Source: Flavobacterium cyanobacteriorum
GTDB lineage: Bacteria; Bacteroidota; Bacteroidia; Flavobacteriales; Flavobacteriaceae
Reading direction: 5' to 3'
Assembly: GCF_002251835.1 (NCBI RefSeq)
Contig: NZ_NOXV01000293.1
Span: 21,135-53,360, forward strand
Length of the DNA stretch: 32,226 nucleotides
Of the stretch, positions 25,835 to 32,226 are shown piece after piece. The position numbers and the translations under genes are program-made. Below the pieces are notes generated by a model that saw nothing but the letters and a program-made list of their open reading frames with translations, was not told the origin of the DNA and made no database searches. Every line of letters starts with the position of its first letter. Within the stretch, counting starts at the first letter, position 1.

Positions 25835-25865
25835 CAAAAATAAGGTGAAATCACTATAACTACAA
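25835..25865 (-). promoter_or_regulatory. sdhC promoter
   Basis: On the minus strand TTG (25865-25863), a 20-nt spacer and TATTTTTG (25842-25835) match the Bacteroidetes consensus TTG-N20-TAnnTTTG. The expected transcription start gives a leader of about 30 nt before the sdhC ATG at 25796. Confidence 0.7.
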
Positions 25866-26003
25866 CCTTTTCAGGCTTATTTATAATCAATATAAAGTGT
25901 TTAATTTGTTTTACGTTTTGCCACCAAAACTTAAACAGTTTTTGCTGCTTTCCCCAGTCCAGGGAAGGCAGCAGCTAAACTATTTTATAATACAGCCTCT
26001 AAC

Positions 26004-26150
26004 CCGAAAAGCAGTCTGCTTTTTTTGCGGAGCAGCCCGGGCTTTGGCATTTTTGTCAAAGCCCGGTCCCGCTATCCACTATATCTCCCCGCCGCGAAAG
26101 CGGGCGGCGGGGAGGATGCCGTTTCTATCGGGGCTATGCAAAAAGTTTGC
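26004..26150. repeat. GC-rich double-hairpin intergenic element, possible dispersed repeat
   Basis: This lies in the 456-nt gap between sdhC and the ketosynthase gene. CCGGGCTTTG (26037-26046) pairs with CAAAGCCCGG (26057-26066), a perfect 10-bp stem. CTCCCCGCCGC (26085-26095) pairs with GCGGCGGGGAG (26104-26114), a perfect 11-bp stem. Around the second are CGCTATCCACTATATC and GATGCCGTTTCTATCGGGGC. The composition is far more GC-rich than flanking intergenic DNA. The arrangement resembles dispersed intergenic repeats I recall from flavobacterial genomes. The plus-strand frame through it (25897-26661) overlaps the ketosynthase antisense and is not a gene. Apart from the sdhC promoter, the rest of the gap shows nothing. 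Confidence 0.6.
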
Positions 26151-26252
26151 GCATTATTTGCCCACACCTGCTACCGAGTTACGTATTGAGCCTTTTAGCG
26201 GATATCGTTGGCTTCACCACCATTATGGCCCTGATGTAAATGCATTACCTTA

Positions 26253-27413
26253 TTACGGCCTGGCAATAAGTACACTTACAGCATTGCCGCCAAAACCAAC
26301 CGCATTTACGAGTATCTTTTTAAGGTTACCCTGCTGTGGCCTGCCTTCAGTAAAAGGCACGCCTATAAACTTGTTGTTGAGGAGCATCAGGACAGCCATT
26401 TCAAGGCTCAGGAGGCCCGAAGCGCCAAAGGTGTGGCCTATTTTCCATTTGTTGGTGGTGAGCAGTGGCATGGCATCACCAAAAACTTTTTGTATGGCGG
26501 CATGCTCCGCACTGTCGCCTTTTAATGTTCCCGGAGCATGCATTACTACAGCATCAACAGCTGAAGGCGGAGTGCCTCCCAGCGCCATAAGCATAGCCCG
26601 CTGCATACATCCTGCATCAGCAGAAAGGAAAACACTGTGTTCCAGCATTTCAGTCGCATAGCCGACACCGTCAATAGTAGCAAGGGCACCGTCAACAATA
26701 CCCGGCTCAAGGCACACAGCAGCAGCCCCTTCACCCAACACCATGGTATTTACCTTTTTAAGGAGGTCAGACGCAAGGCAGGGATACGCGCCACCCGAAG
26801 CCTTTGCATATATTTTCATGGCCTGCATCTGGGCAATGGTAAAAGGCGTAAGCGGCGCTTCGGCACCGCCGGCAAGAAATTTTCGTGCCATCCCCGCACG
26901 TAGCCATGCCACGCCGTTTAAAACAGCATGCAGGGCTGTTGAACAGGTTATGGAATGGGAAATTTCAGGCCCACTGCTCTTCAGGTCATGCGCCACCCAT
27001 GATGATATATTGCCCAGCGTGGTGGAGGGAGATGCCTGCACAGCAGCCTTGCCGGTTTCCAGGTAATTGCGGTAATGCTCCTCGAACTGGTGGGTTGCCC
27101 CGCGTGAAGAACCGATATTTACGCCAAAATCATCGCCAATGCCCCAGCCGGCTTTACTCACTGCGGCCCTTGAGGCAAGTATAGCATAAAGCACAGAGTC
27201 ATCAAGATGCCTGTATTTAGCGTCAGACTCACGCAGCAGCGTCGTTTTTTCCTTTAAGGCCGGTGGAACAGCCGCAACAGGCACAATGGCGCTGCCTATA
27301 GCGGTATTTGTAATAAGCGTCCCGATGTGGTTATAATTTTTCCAAACGGTTTCGGAGCTGTCGCCAAGCGGAGAGAAAGAAGCTATGGAGGTTATGGAAA
27401 CAGGTATACCCAA
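26253..27413 (-). CDS. Beta-ketoacyl synthase (FabB/FabF-like) near biotin genes
   Basis: This 386-residue protein has the Cys-His-His triad of condensing enzymes: C157 in ITCSTALHAVL, H292 in VVMHAPGTLKGD, and H327 in NKWKIGHTFGASG. The second motif deviates from the usual HGTGT, reading HAPGT. The C-terminal VNAVGFGGNAVSVLI is the expected last strand and glycine-rich turn. It would extend acyl chains by decarboxylative condensation with malonyl-ACP. Its position directly downstream of bioD-bioA suggests a role in making the pimeloyl precursor of biotin, or another specialised chain; this is inference. No ATG is available in frame: the reading frame begins at a TTG (27413), about 18 nt after a TACTTTTG box, so an unusual start codon is likely. 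Confidence 0.87.
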   Translation of the reverse strand: MGIPVSITSIASFSPLGDSSETVWKNYNHIGTLITNTAIGSAIVPVAAVPPALKEKTTLLRESDAKYRHLDDSVLYAILASRAAVSKAGWGIGDDFGVNIGSSRGATHQFEEHYRNYLETGKAAVQASPSTTLGNISSWVAHDLKSSGPEISHSITCSTALHAVLNGVAWLRAGMARKFLAGGAEAPLTPFTIAQMQAMKIYAKASGGAYPCLASDLLKKVNTMVLGEGAAAVCLEPGIVDGALATIDGVGYATEMLEHSVFLSADAGCMQRAMLMALGGTPPSAVDAVVMHAPGTLKGDSAEHAAIQKVFGDAMPLLTTNKWKIGHTFGASGLLSLEMAVLMLLNNKFIGVPFTEGRPQQGNLKKILVNAVGFGGNAVSVLIARP

Positions 27414-27430
27414 TGCAAAATTAATTTTTG

Positions 27431-27438
27431 CAAAAGTA
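27431..27438 (-). promoter_or_regulatory. Candidate -7 element for the ketosynthase gene
   Basis: TACTTTTG on the minus strand matches TAnnTTTG and lies just after the terminator of the upstream operon, 17 nt before the TTG start. This supports separate transcription. A second box, TAATTTTG (27423-27416), lies too close to the start to be used with it. No TTG is present at the -33 position. Confidence 0.45.
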
Positions 27439-27445
27439 CTAAACT

Positions 27446-27470
27446 AAAAAAACCGCAACTTAACTGCGGT
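27446..27470 (-). terminator. Rho-independent terminator overlapping the SET-gene stop codon
   Basis: On the minus strand ACCGCA (27470-27465) and TGCGGT (27457-27452) form a 6-bp stem with a 7-nt loop, followed by a T-run. The stop codon of the SET-domain gene (27462-27460) lies within the loop, so ribosomes finishing that gene would cover the hairpin. Confidence 0.72.
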
Positions 27471-28062
27471 CAAGAATTTTCTGCTCAAAATAACAGGTTT
27501 TTATGGAGCGGAGCGGCGCTTCGCCAGAAAGCACTTTACTGAACTCTGCCCAGTTGGCCTGCGGAATAAACCTTAGTAGCGGCTGGCTGACAACCCCTAT
27601 GTTTGCCATATTATCTTTTATGGCCCCGTCCCATACTTCGTAGTAATTCAGTATATCATCAGGATAAACCACTTTACGTTCAGTACCTTCATCTTCCGCT
27701 TCAAAAGGTTCTGATACGTTAAGGTAGCCATAATCATCGGTAAGCTGCTCACCGGGCTGTATATCCCGGATGGCAATTTCAAAATCATAAGCGGTACTCA
27801 TGCAACTGGGATTAAAACTATGGTTTACATATTTGGCATGGTCCCAGCACAAAACCTTCTCGCCACGGCTGTTCGTAAAGCTGTAGGTGTCAAGGTAAGT
27901 TTGCATAACAGGGTTTATCCGCCGTATGTCTTCCGGCGTATATACCTGATCCAGATCGTCCTGAACCCATGTAATGGTACCTTTAGGGATAAACTTCTTG
28001 GCTACAACTCCATAGCCAACTACATCATTGATAAAACGGAGTTCAGTATCAGGATGGATCAT
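27460..28062 (-). CDS. SET domain-containing protein
   Basis: This 200-residue protein contains the SET methyltransferase core. GYGVVAKKFIPKGTITWV (residues 16-33) is the N-terminal strand pair. YVNHSFNPSC (78-87) supplies the NHS..P.C S-adenosylmethionine-binding motif. IRDIQPGEQLTDDYG (98-112) supplies the catalytic tyrosine region. SET proteins methylate lysines, mostly in eukaryotes; bacterial homologues are scattered and their targets are mostly unknown. The C-terminal ~85 residues show no post-SET cysteine cluster. The gene begins 24 nt after bioA in the same orientation and ends in a terminator, so it is probably the last gene of the bioDA operon. A functional tie to biotin is only suggested by position. 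Confidence 0.88.
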   Translation of the reverse strand: MIHPDTELRFINDVVGYGVVAKKFIPKGTITWVQDDLDQVYTPEDIRRINPVMQTYLDTYSFTNSRGEKVLCWDHAKYVNHSFNPSCMSTAYDFEIAIRDIQPGEQLTDDYGYLNVSEPFEAEDEGTERKVVYPDDILNYYEVWDGAIKDNMANIGVVSQPLLRFIPQANWAEFSKVLSGEAPLRSIKTCYFEQKILDRS

Positions 28063-28086
28063 ACAACATAAATTAATTAACCTAAT

Positions 28087-29394
28087 TTACGTTATTTTTT
28101 CAACAGCTTCCTCAACAACATCATAAATATTTCTTAACAAATCATCCGTGATGATGTAAGGCGGCAGGATATATACAATATTTCCCACCGGCCTGAGGAT
28201 GATTCCCCTGCTGATAAAGAAATTATACAGCCTGTTCCTGAAGCCTCCATAATATTCTTCTTTGCCTTCGCGGGCAATTTCAAGTGCCAGTATAACGCCC
28301 CTTACCCTTACTTCCTTCACCCTCGGGTGGTGCTGCATCTTTTTCATGAAGGCAAGGTGATTTTCATTAATGCGCCTTATATTCTGCTGCATTTCATCCG
28401 ACAACAGCAGGTCAAGGGAAGCCAGGGCTGCGGCGCATCCTGTAGGATTAGCCATGAACGTGTGCCCGTGGAACAGCACCCTGTTTACATCATCGTCATA
28501 AAATCCCTTAAATATTTTTCCTGTAAAAGTAGTTACGGCCATAGGTATGGTGCCCCCTGTAAGGGCTTTGGAGAGGCACATCATGTCGGGCTTATTTTCC
28601 AGGTGGCCTGATGCAAAAATTTTACCTGTTTTGCCAAAACCGGTCATTACCTCATCTGCTATGGTAAAAACACCATGATCCCTGCAAACGGCAATGAGCC
28701 TGTCCAGCGCCTGCGGCTCATACATCACCATGCCGGCGGCACCCTGTACCAAAGGTTCGAAGATAAAAGCGGCATATTCACCCGTTGCGGCCAGGGCTTT
28801 AAGCACTGCCAAGGCTTCATCCTCGCTACCTTTTACAGGTACGGGTATGTGTGTAACCTCAACAAGCGAACCCCTGAAAGCCTCGGTAAAAAATGTTATC
28901 CCGCTGGCTGCCATAGCTGCAAAAGTATCGCCATGAAAGGCATTTTCCAGTGCTATTATCTTTGTGCGCTTTTCACCTTTATTATAATAATATTGCAATG
29001 CTGCCTTTATGGCTACTTCCACGGCTGTTGACCCGTTATCGCTAAAAAACAGTTTTTCCTGCCCTGGCGGAAGAAGCGGCACCAGCCTCTCAGCCAAAAG
29101 TATGGCAGGCTCATGGGTAAAACCGCCAAAAAGCACGTGCTCCAGTGTAGTAAGCTGCCTGTATATGGCATCAGCTATATAGGTATTACTATGCCCGTAT
29201 GGATTTACCCACCACGAGGCAATGGCATCAATATATTGTTTACCCTCTTCATCCCAAAGTAGCGCACCCTGTCCCCTCGTTATGGCAATATGCTCCGGAG
29301 CGGTCTTGTGCTGGGTATAAGGATGCCACAGGTAGCGCCTGTCTCTTTCACGAAGGCTCTCTTGCCCGAGAGGAGCCTGGTTTCCTGCAATCAT
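28087..29394 (-). CDS. bioA: Adenosylmethionine-8-amino-7-oxononanoate aminotransferase
   Basis: This 435-residue class III aminotransferase converts 7-keto-8-aminopelargonate to 7,8-diaminopelargonate with S-adenosylmethionine as amino donor. Visible motifs are WHPYTQH at residues 23-29 (typical BioA substrate region), FSDNGSTAVEVA (117-128) for PLP phosphate binding, D247 in ADEVMTGFG contacting the PLP ring nitrogen, and the Schiff-base lysine K276 in CLSKALTGG. The IASWW segment (residues 58-62) also favours BioA over other class III enzymes. The ATG at 29394 overlaps the bioD stop as ATGA, so the two are translationally coupled. The SET-domain gene follows 24 nt later. Confidence 0.96.
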   Translation of the reverse strand: MIAGNQAPLGQESLRERDRRYLWHPYTQHKTAPEHIAITRGQGALLWDEEGKQYIDAIASWWVNPYGHSNTYIADAIYRQLTTLEHVLFGGFTHEPAILLAERLVPLLPPGQEKLFFSDNGSTAVEVAIKAALQYYYNKGEKRTKIIALENAFHGDTFAAMAASGITFFTEAFRGSLVEVTHIPVPVKGSEDEALAVLKALAATGEYAAFIFEPLVQGAAGMVMYEPQALDRLIAVCRDHGVFTIADEVMTGFGKTGKIFASGHLENKPDMMCLSKALTGGTIPMAVTTFTGKIFKGFYDDDVNRVLFHGHTFMANPTGCAAALASLDLLLSDEMQQNIRRINENHLAFMKKMQHHPRVKEVRVRGVILALEIAREGKEEYYGGFRNRLYNFFISRGIILRPVGNIVYILPPYIITDDLLRNIYDVVEEAVEKIT

Positions 29395-30008
29395 AACTTC
29401 AATATATTTTCACGAAACCTGTCGGCATAGTCAAGGACTACATTTTTGTCAAAATAGGGTTCATTGTCAATCCGCCCGATGAAGGTAATGCCTGTACGTT
29501 TCAGGATAATACTTTCTGTAGAAGGGTTTTCATCACCATTAAATATAATCCCGGCCGGGTTGATGCCATGGCTCTTCAGGGTTTCAATAGTCATCAGGGT
29601 GTGATTGATGCTGCCAAGGTAATGCCTTGACACTACCACAACTTTATACTCCGGCTTTATGAGGCTTAAAATGGTATCTTCATCATTAAGCGGTACCAAC
29701 ACCCCGCCGGCCCCTTCAATAACCAGGTGATTATCTGTCTGCGGTTCTGTTACCTGCTGCCTGTTTATGGTTATACCGTCTATTGCCGCAGCCAGGTGCG
29801 GGCTGGCCGGTGTAGTAAGGGCATAGCTGTTTTTATGGATAACCGTTTTTTTGTTTGATATGTACCTGCTTACCTTGTGGCTGTCTGAATTGTCCAGGTC
29901 GCCGGCCTGTACCGGTTTCCAGTAATCTGCCTCGAGCGCTTCGGTTATAATGGCCGATGCCACTGTTTTGCCTACATCGGTGCCAATTCCCGTGATAAAT
30001 AGTTTCAT
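29391..30008 (-). CDS. bioD: Dethiobiotin synthase
   Basis: This 205-residue protein has the ATP-binding P-loop GIGTDVGKTV at residues 7-16, typical of BioD. Next comes YWKPVQAGD (residues 30-38), which contains the conserved lysine near the active site. VIEGAGGVLVPLN (central) is the second signature, and VVVVSRHYLGSINHTL follows it. It forms dethiobiotin from 7,8-diaminopelargonate, CO2 and ATP. The start codon directly abuts the stop of the upstream DUF2007 gene with no intervening base, and the stop overlaps the bioA start by 4 nt, so all three are one operon. A stand-alone bioB is not in the window. Confidence 0.95.
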   Translation of the reverse strand: MKLFITGIGTDVGKTVASAIITEALEADYWKPVQAGDLDNSDSHKVSRYISNKKTVIHKNSYALTTPASPHLAAAIDGITINRQQVTEPQTDNHLVIEGAGGVLVPLNDEDTILSLIKPEYKVVVVSRHYLGSINHTLMTIETLKSHGINPAGIIFNGDENPSTESIILKRTGITFIGRIDNEPYFDKNVVLDYADRFRENILKL

Positions 30009-30416
30009 TTATAGAAATTGATTTTTACAATTGTTACAACAATATTTATATTTTACGTAGAATGGAAGTAATCCCAGTAGTAAAGAGAATAGGAAAGAAA
30101 ATAAAGATTTTAAATCTTTGATGGTGGAAACCAAATCTACCTGGCTACTACTGCATTGAGGGCATATAACCGGATTTCCGGAATCGTCGACAGAATACCT
30201 GTTGATTGCAAAAAGTATTTGCTTAGCTTTACCAGCGTCTACATTTCTTACAAATAGCTTAACCCCTCCTATTGCATTACTTATCAACGGATCAAAATCT
30301 ATCGTATGGTTATCGGCCATAAAAACATCTATACCCTCAGACTGAAGCTTTCCTTTGATAATCAGTGCCTCTGAAGTATATTGGTAAGCGCCTATTTTCG
30401 TAAACATACTTTCCAT
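30009..30416 (-). CDS. DUF2007 putative signal-transducing protein with zinc-ribbon-like tail
   Basis: This 135-residue protein starts with a DUF2007 domain (residues about 1-75): FTKIGAYQYTSEALIIKGKLQSEGIDVFMADN, split by a turn, then GVKLFVRNVDAGKAKQIL. The C-terminal part has CPQC (residues about 86-89) and CCNNC (about 128-132), a possible zinc ribbon. Between them is a hydrophobic stretch (LFSFLFSLLLGLLPFYV), a likely membrane segment. The zinc-ribbon halves would then be separated by a membrane helix, which is odd. It heads the bioD-bioA operon and its stop touches the bioD start. No biochemical function is known for DUF2007; a regulatory role is a guess. The ATGs at 30416 and 30407 are both possible starts. 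Confidence 0.82.
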   Translation of the reverse strand: MESMFTKIGAYQYTSEALIIKGKLQSEGIDVFMADNHTIDFDPLISNAIGGVKLFVRNVDAGKAKQILFAINRYSVDDSGNPVICPQCSSSQVDLVSTIKDLKSLFSFLFSLLLGLLPFYVKYKYCCNNCKNQFL

Positions 30417-30420
30417 AGTG

Positions 30421-30428
30421 CAAACTTA
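30421..30428 (-). promoter_or_regulatory. -7 element of the DUF2007-bioD-bioA operon
   Basis: TAAGTTTG on the minus strand matches TAnnTTTG. It ends only 4 nt before the first ATG (30416), so the transcript would start at or within that codon. Either the mRNA is leaderless or translation begins at the ATG at 30407. No -33 TTG is visible. Confidence 0.5.
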
Positions 30429-30508
30429 CTTAAATATGGGTGTTTATTTAAAAATTGGGGGCCACCAATTTTAATATAATATTACCAATAGGCAATATTT
30501 ATATTCTA

Positions 30509-30516
30509 TAACTTTG
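30509..30516 (+). promoter_or_regulatory. Candidate -7 element of the AI-2E transporter gene
   Basis: TAACTTTG matches TAnnTTTG and lies 38 nt before the ATG at 30555. No TTG stands at the expected -33 distance. Confidence 0.45.
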
Positions 30517-30554
30517 AGAGTAAAGACATTAAATTAACACGTCTTCCCTTATGC

Positions 30555-31673
30555 ATGGAAACCCTTAAAGTGCCTAATTACATAAAAACCGTGTATATAG
30601 CCCTGCTCATTATCATTATTATCTTCTTTATGATAATGGCAAAACAGCTTTTGGTACCGTTGCTTATATCAGGATATTTAGCCATGCTGCTAACCTCAAC
30701 CTGCAACAGGCTGGAACGCCGTAAAATTCCCCGGTCATTCTCAGCATTTGTTGTACTTTCAGGCTTCCTTATCCTGTTAGGCGGGATATTTTCCCTCATA
30801 TACATCCAGGTGAGGCAGTTTGTTGATGACCTGGGTACCGACCTTACCCAAAAGCTCAACCACTTTATCATTAAGGCTAATACATGGTGCTATGATACGT
30901 TTGGTTTTGACCTTGGCATGAAAGACGGGTTTGAAATGAAAAAAGCGGTAGAAATTGTGCAGCCGGAAAACAGCAGCGCCACCCAACTCGTATTTTCAAC
31001 ACTCAACACGCTGTCGGATGTCATCCTGCTGCCGGTGTTCATCTTTTTCCTGCTGATATACCGGGACCACCTGGCCATATTTATTACCAAAGTGTTCCGC
31101 AGGCATGACAACAACGGCCTGCTGGCAAAAATGACGCAGCTGCGCAAAATTGTACACGCCTATATTGTTGGCGCGGGCAAAGTTATGCTTATCCTTGCCA
31201 TAGTGAACACGGCAGTGCTTTTTGCGCTGGGTATTGAGCATGCCATATTTTTCGGTGTGCTTGCAGGCGTGCTTAATATCATCCCTTACCTCGGCCCGTC
31301 GCTGGGCGCTGTATTGCCTTTCCTGTTTGCGCTGTTGACCAAAGACAGCCTGTTTTACCCCATAGCCGTGCTGGTGGCTTTTACGTTTATACAATTGCTT
31401 GAAGGAGCTTTCCTCACCCCTAAAATTACCGGTGGCAATGTAAACCTTAACGCGCTGGTTACCTTTTTAGGGCTGCTTATTGGCGGCGCTATATGGGGCA
31501 TTATGGGCATGATACTTATAATACCCACTATAGCCATACTTAAAAAGCTGTTTGAGCTGAGCCCCGATACGCAGCCGTATGCCTACCTGTTTGGTGAGGA
31601 AGACAGCAACTGGTTTAAACGGCGGAAACGGCGAAAGAAGCCTACTGATGAAGCAGTTCCCGGAAATGCGTAA
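30555..31673 (+). CDS. AI-2E family transporter (TqsA/PerM-like)
   Basis: This 372-residue integral membrane protein fits the AI-2E transporter family (formerly UPF0118). Paired hydrophobic helices lie at residues 10-45 and 58-88. An extended, mostly soluble helical stretch follows (about 90-145). Further helices come at about 150-170, 210-245, 250-275 and 295-335. The family signature is present in the LAGVLNIIPYLGPSLGAVLPFLFAL region and in GGAIWGIMGMILIIPTIAILK. The name comes from TqsA-mediated AI-2 export, but many members transport other things and the substrate cannot be inferred. The tail is basic (WFKRRKRRKKP), as expected for a cytoplasmic end. The last 32 nt overlap antisense with the end of bioF. 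Confidence 0.92.
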   Translation: METLKVPNYIKTVYIALLIIIIIFFMIMAKQLLVPLLISGYLAMLLTSTCNRLERRKIPRSFSAFVVLSGFLILLGGIFSLIYIQVRQFVDDLGTDLTQKLNHFIIKANTWCYDTFGFDLGMKDGFEMKKAVEIVQPENSSATQLVFSTLNTLSDVILLPVFIFFLLIYRDHLAIFITKVFRRHDNNGLLAKMTQLRKIVHAYIVGAGKVMLILAIVNTAVLFALGIEHAIFFGVLAGVLNIIPYLGPSLGAVLPFLFALLTKDSLFYPIAVLVAFTFIQLLEGAFLTPKITGGNVNLNALVTFLGLLIGGAIWGIMGMILIIPTIAILKKLFELSPDTQPYAYLFGEEDSNWFKRRKRRKKPTDEAVPGNA

Positions 31674-32226
31674 GCACTGTGGTAACCTGCTGCTTTGTGT
31701 TGTAGCTGTGCAGGCAAAAACGCAGGCGCTCCTGCCCGGCAGGCACTGTAGGCGACAGTATGGCCCGAACATCGAATCCGCGCTCCTGCAAAGCCGTTGA
31801 TATAGCCTTTACTTTTATTGTGCCCGGCACAACGGCACAGTGTATGGCGGAGGTGCTATTGATAAAGCAGCCTAAGCCGAGCCTTTCTGCCTCAGATGAA
31901 AAAAAGCCGATGATTTCCCGGAGCCCGTTTTGCGCAGAAACATCACCAGCAAGCTGGTTATATGCTGCAAGCACTGTGGCTAAGGCATGGGGCGGCAGCC
32001 CTGTTGTGAATATAAAACTGCGGGCAAAATTTACAAGGTAATCCCTCAGCTTTATGTGGCCTAAAACTGCTGCGCCATGGCAGCCGAGCGCTTTGCCGAA
32101 AGTAACAACCCTGGCAAAAACCTCATCCTGCAGGCCAAGTTCCTGTACCATCCCCCTTCCCCTGCCGGATACCCCCACAGCATGGGCCTCATCTACTACC
32201 AGATAAGCATTATACCGGCTGCACAG
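31642..32226 (-). CDS. bioF: 8-amino-7-oxononanoate synthase, C-terminal part (5' end outside window)
   Basis: The frame is open from the right edge to a TAG at 31644-31642, giving the last 194 residues of a PLP-dependent alpha-oxoamine synthase. YLVVDEAHAVGVSGRGRGM begins near the edge; its Asp and His are the PLP-stacking and ring-nitrogen residues. VVTFGKALGCHGAAV holds the Schiff-base lysine. The C-terminal domain (RGFDVRAILSPTVPAGQERLRFCLHSYNT) matches BioF, which condenses pimeloyl-ACP or -CoA with alanine in the first ring-forming step of biotin synthesis. With bioA and bioD nearby the assignment is safe, although related synthases such as Kbl share the fold. The gene converges on the AI-2E transporter and overlaps it by 32 nt. 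Confidence 0.92.
   Translation of the reverse strand: MCSRYNAYLVVDEAHAVGVSGRGRGMVQELGLQDEVFARVVTFGKALGCHGAAVLGHIKLRDYLVNFARSFIFTTGLPPHALATVLAAYNQLAGDVSAQNGLREIIGFFSSEAERLGLGCFINSTSAIHCAVVPGTIKVKAISTALQERGFDVRAILSPTVPAGQERLRFCLHSYNTKQQVTTVLTHFRELLHQ

Noticed and set aside
25897-26661. 254-residue plus-strand ORF
   Set aside because: Its first part crosses the GC-rich hairpin element and its second part is antisense to the ketosynthase, whose triad residues are clear. No protein character of its own.

Overview
The window looks like chromosomal DNA of a member of the Bacteroidota, most likely Flavobacteriaceae. The evidence is a giant choice-of-anchor L surface protein, a HmuY/TonB haem receptor pair, a type-b SdhCAB complex, a lipoprotein with an acidic surface-export signal, very short leaders without Shine-Dalgarno sequences, and promoters of the Bacteroidetes type. 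Three promoters share exactly the same TTG-N20-TAnnTTTG geometry. Nothing indicates a phage, plasmid or large island. The accessory material is small: one gene-bearing insertion and two hairpin-rich intergenic elements.

Layout. (1) 1-6786, minus: the first 2262 codons of a giant secreted repeat protein that runs off the left edge. (2) 7207-9267, plus: a radical SAM protein and its partner, a predicted but uncharacterised DNA repair pair. (3) 9309-11780, minus: a large AsmA-like protein. (4) 11880-14189, plus: a doubtful small ORF, then umuC-umuD (error-prone polymerase and its activating protease homologue) behind a promoter embedded in a perfect inverted repeat. (5) 14292-21466: a complete haem acquisition locus. 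hmuTUVS (binding lipoprotein, permease, ATPase, haem-handling cytoplasmic protein) runs on plus and converges on the hmuR-hmuY operon (outer-membrane receptor and surface haem-binding lipoprotein) on minus. (6) 21770-25796, minus: sdhC-sdhA-sdhB, with a 413-bp cassette encoding a four-helix-bundle protein inserted exactly between sdhA and sdhB. (7) 26253-32226: a biotin region. A beta-ketoacyl synthase, then an operon of a DUF2007 zinc-ribbon protein, bioD, bioA and a SET-domain protein, then an AI-2E family transporter on plus that overlaps the 3' end of bioF on minus.

How the genes work together. Haem would be captured by HmuY and HmuR at the surface, carried across the inner membrane by HmuTUV and handled by HmuS. 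Shared operator-like sequences next to the hmuR and hmuT promoters suggest co-regulation. SdhCAB is central respiratory metabolism. bioF, bioA and bioD cover three of the last four biotin steps, and the ketosynthase may contribute to making the pimeloyl precursor (inference).

Most worth a second look: the four-helix-bundle cassette bounded by inverted heptamer arrays inside the sdh operon; the duplicated operator flanking the hmuR promoter; the inverted repeat over the umuC promoter; the radical SAM/TIGR03915 pair; and the 17-fold 73-residue repeat array in the giant surface protein.
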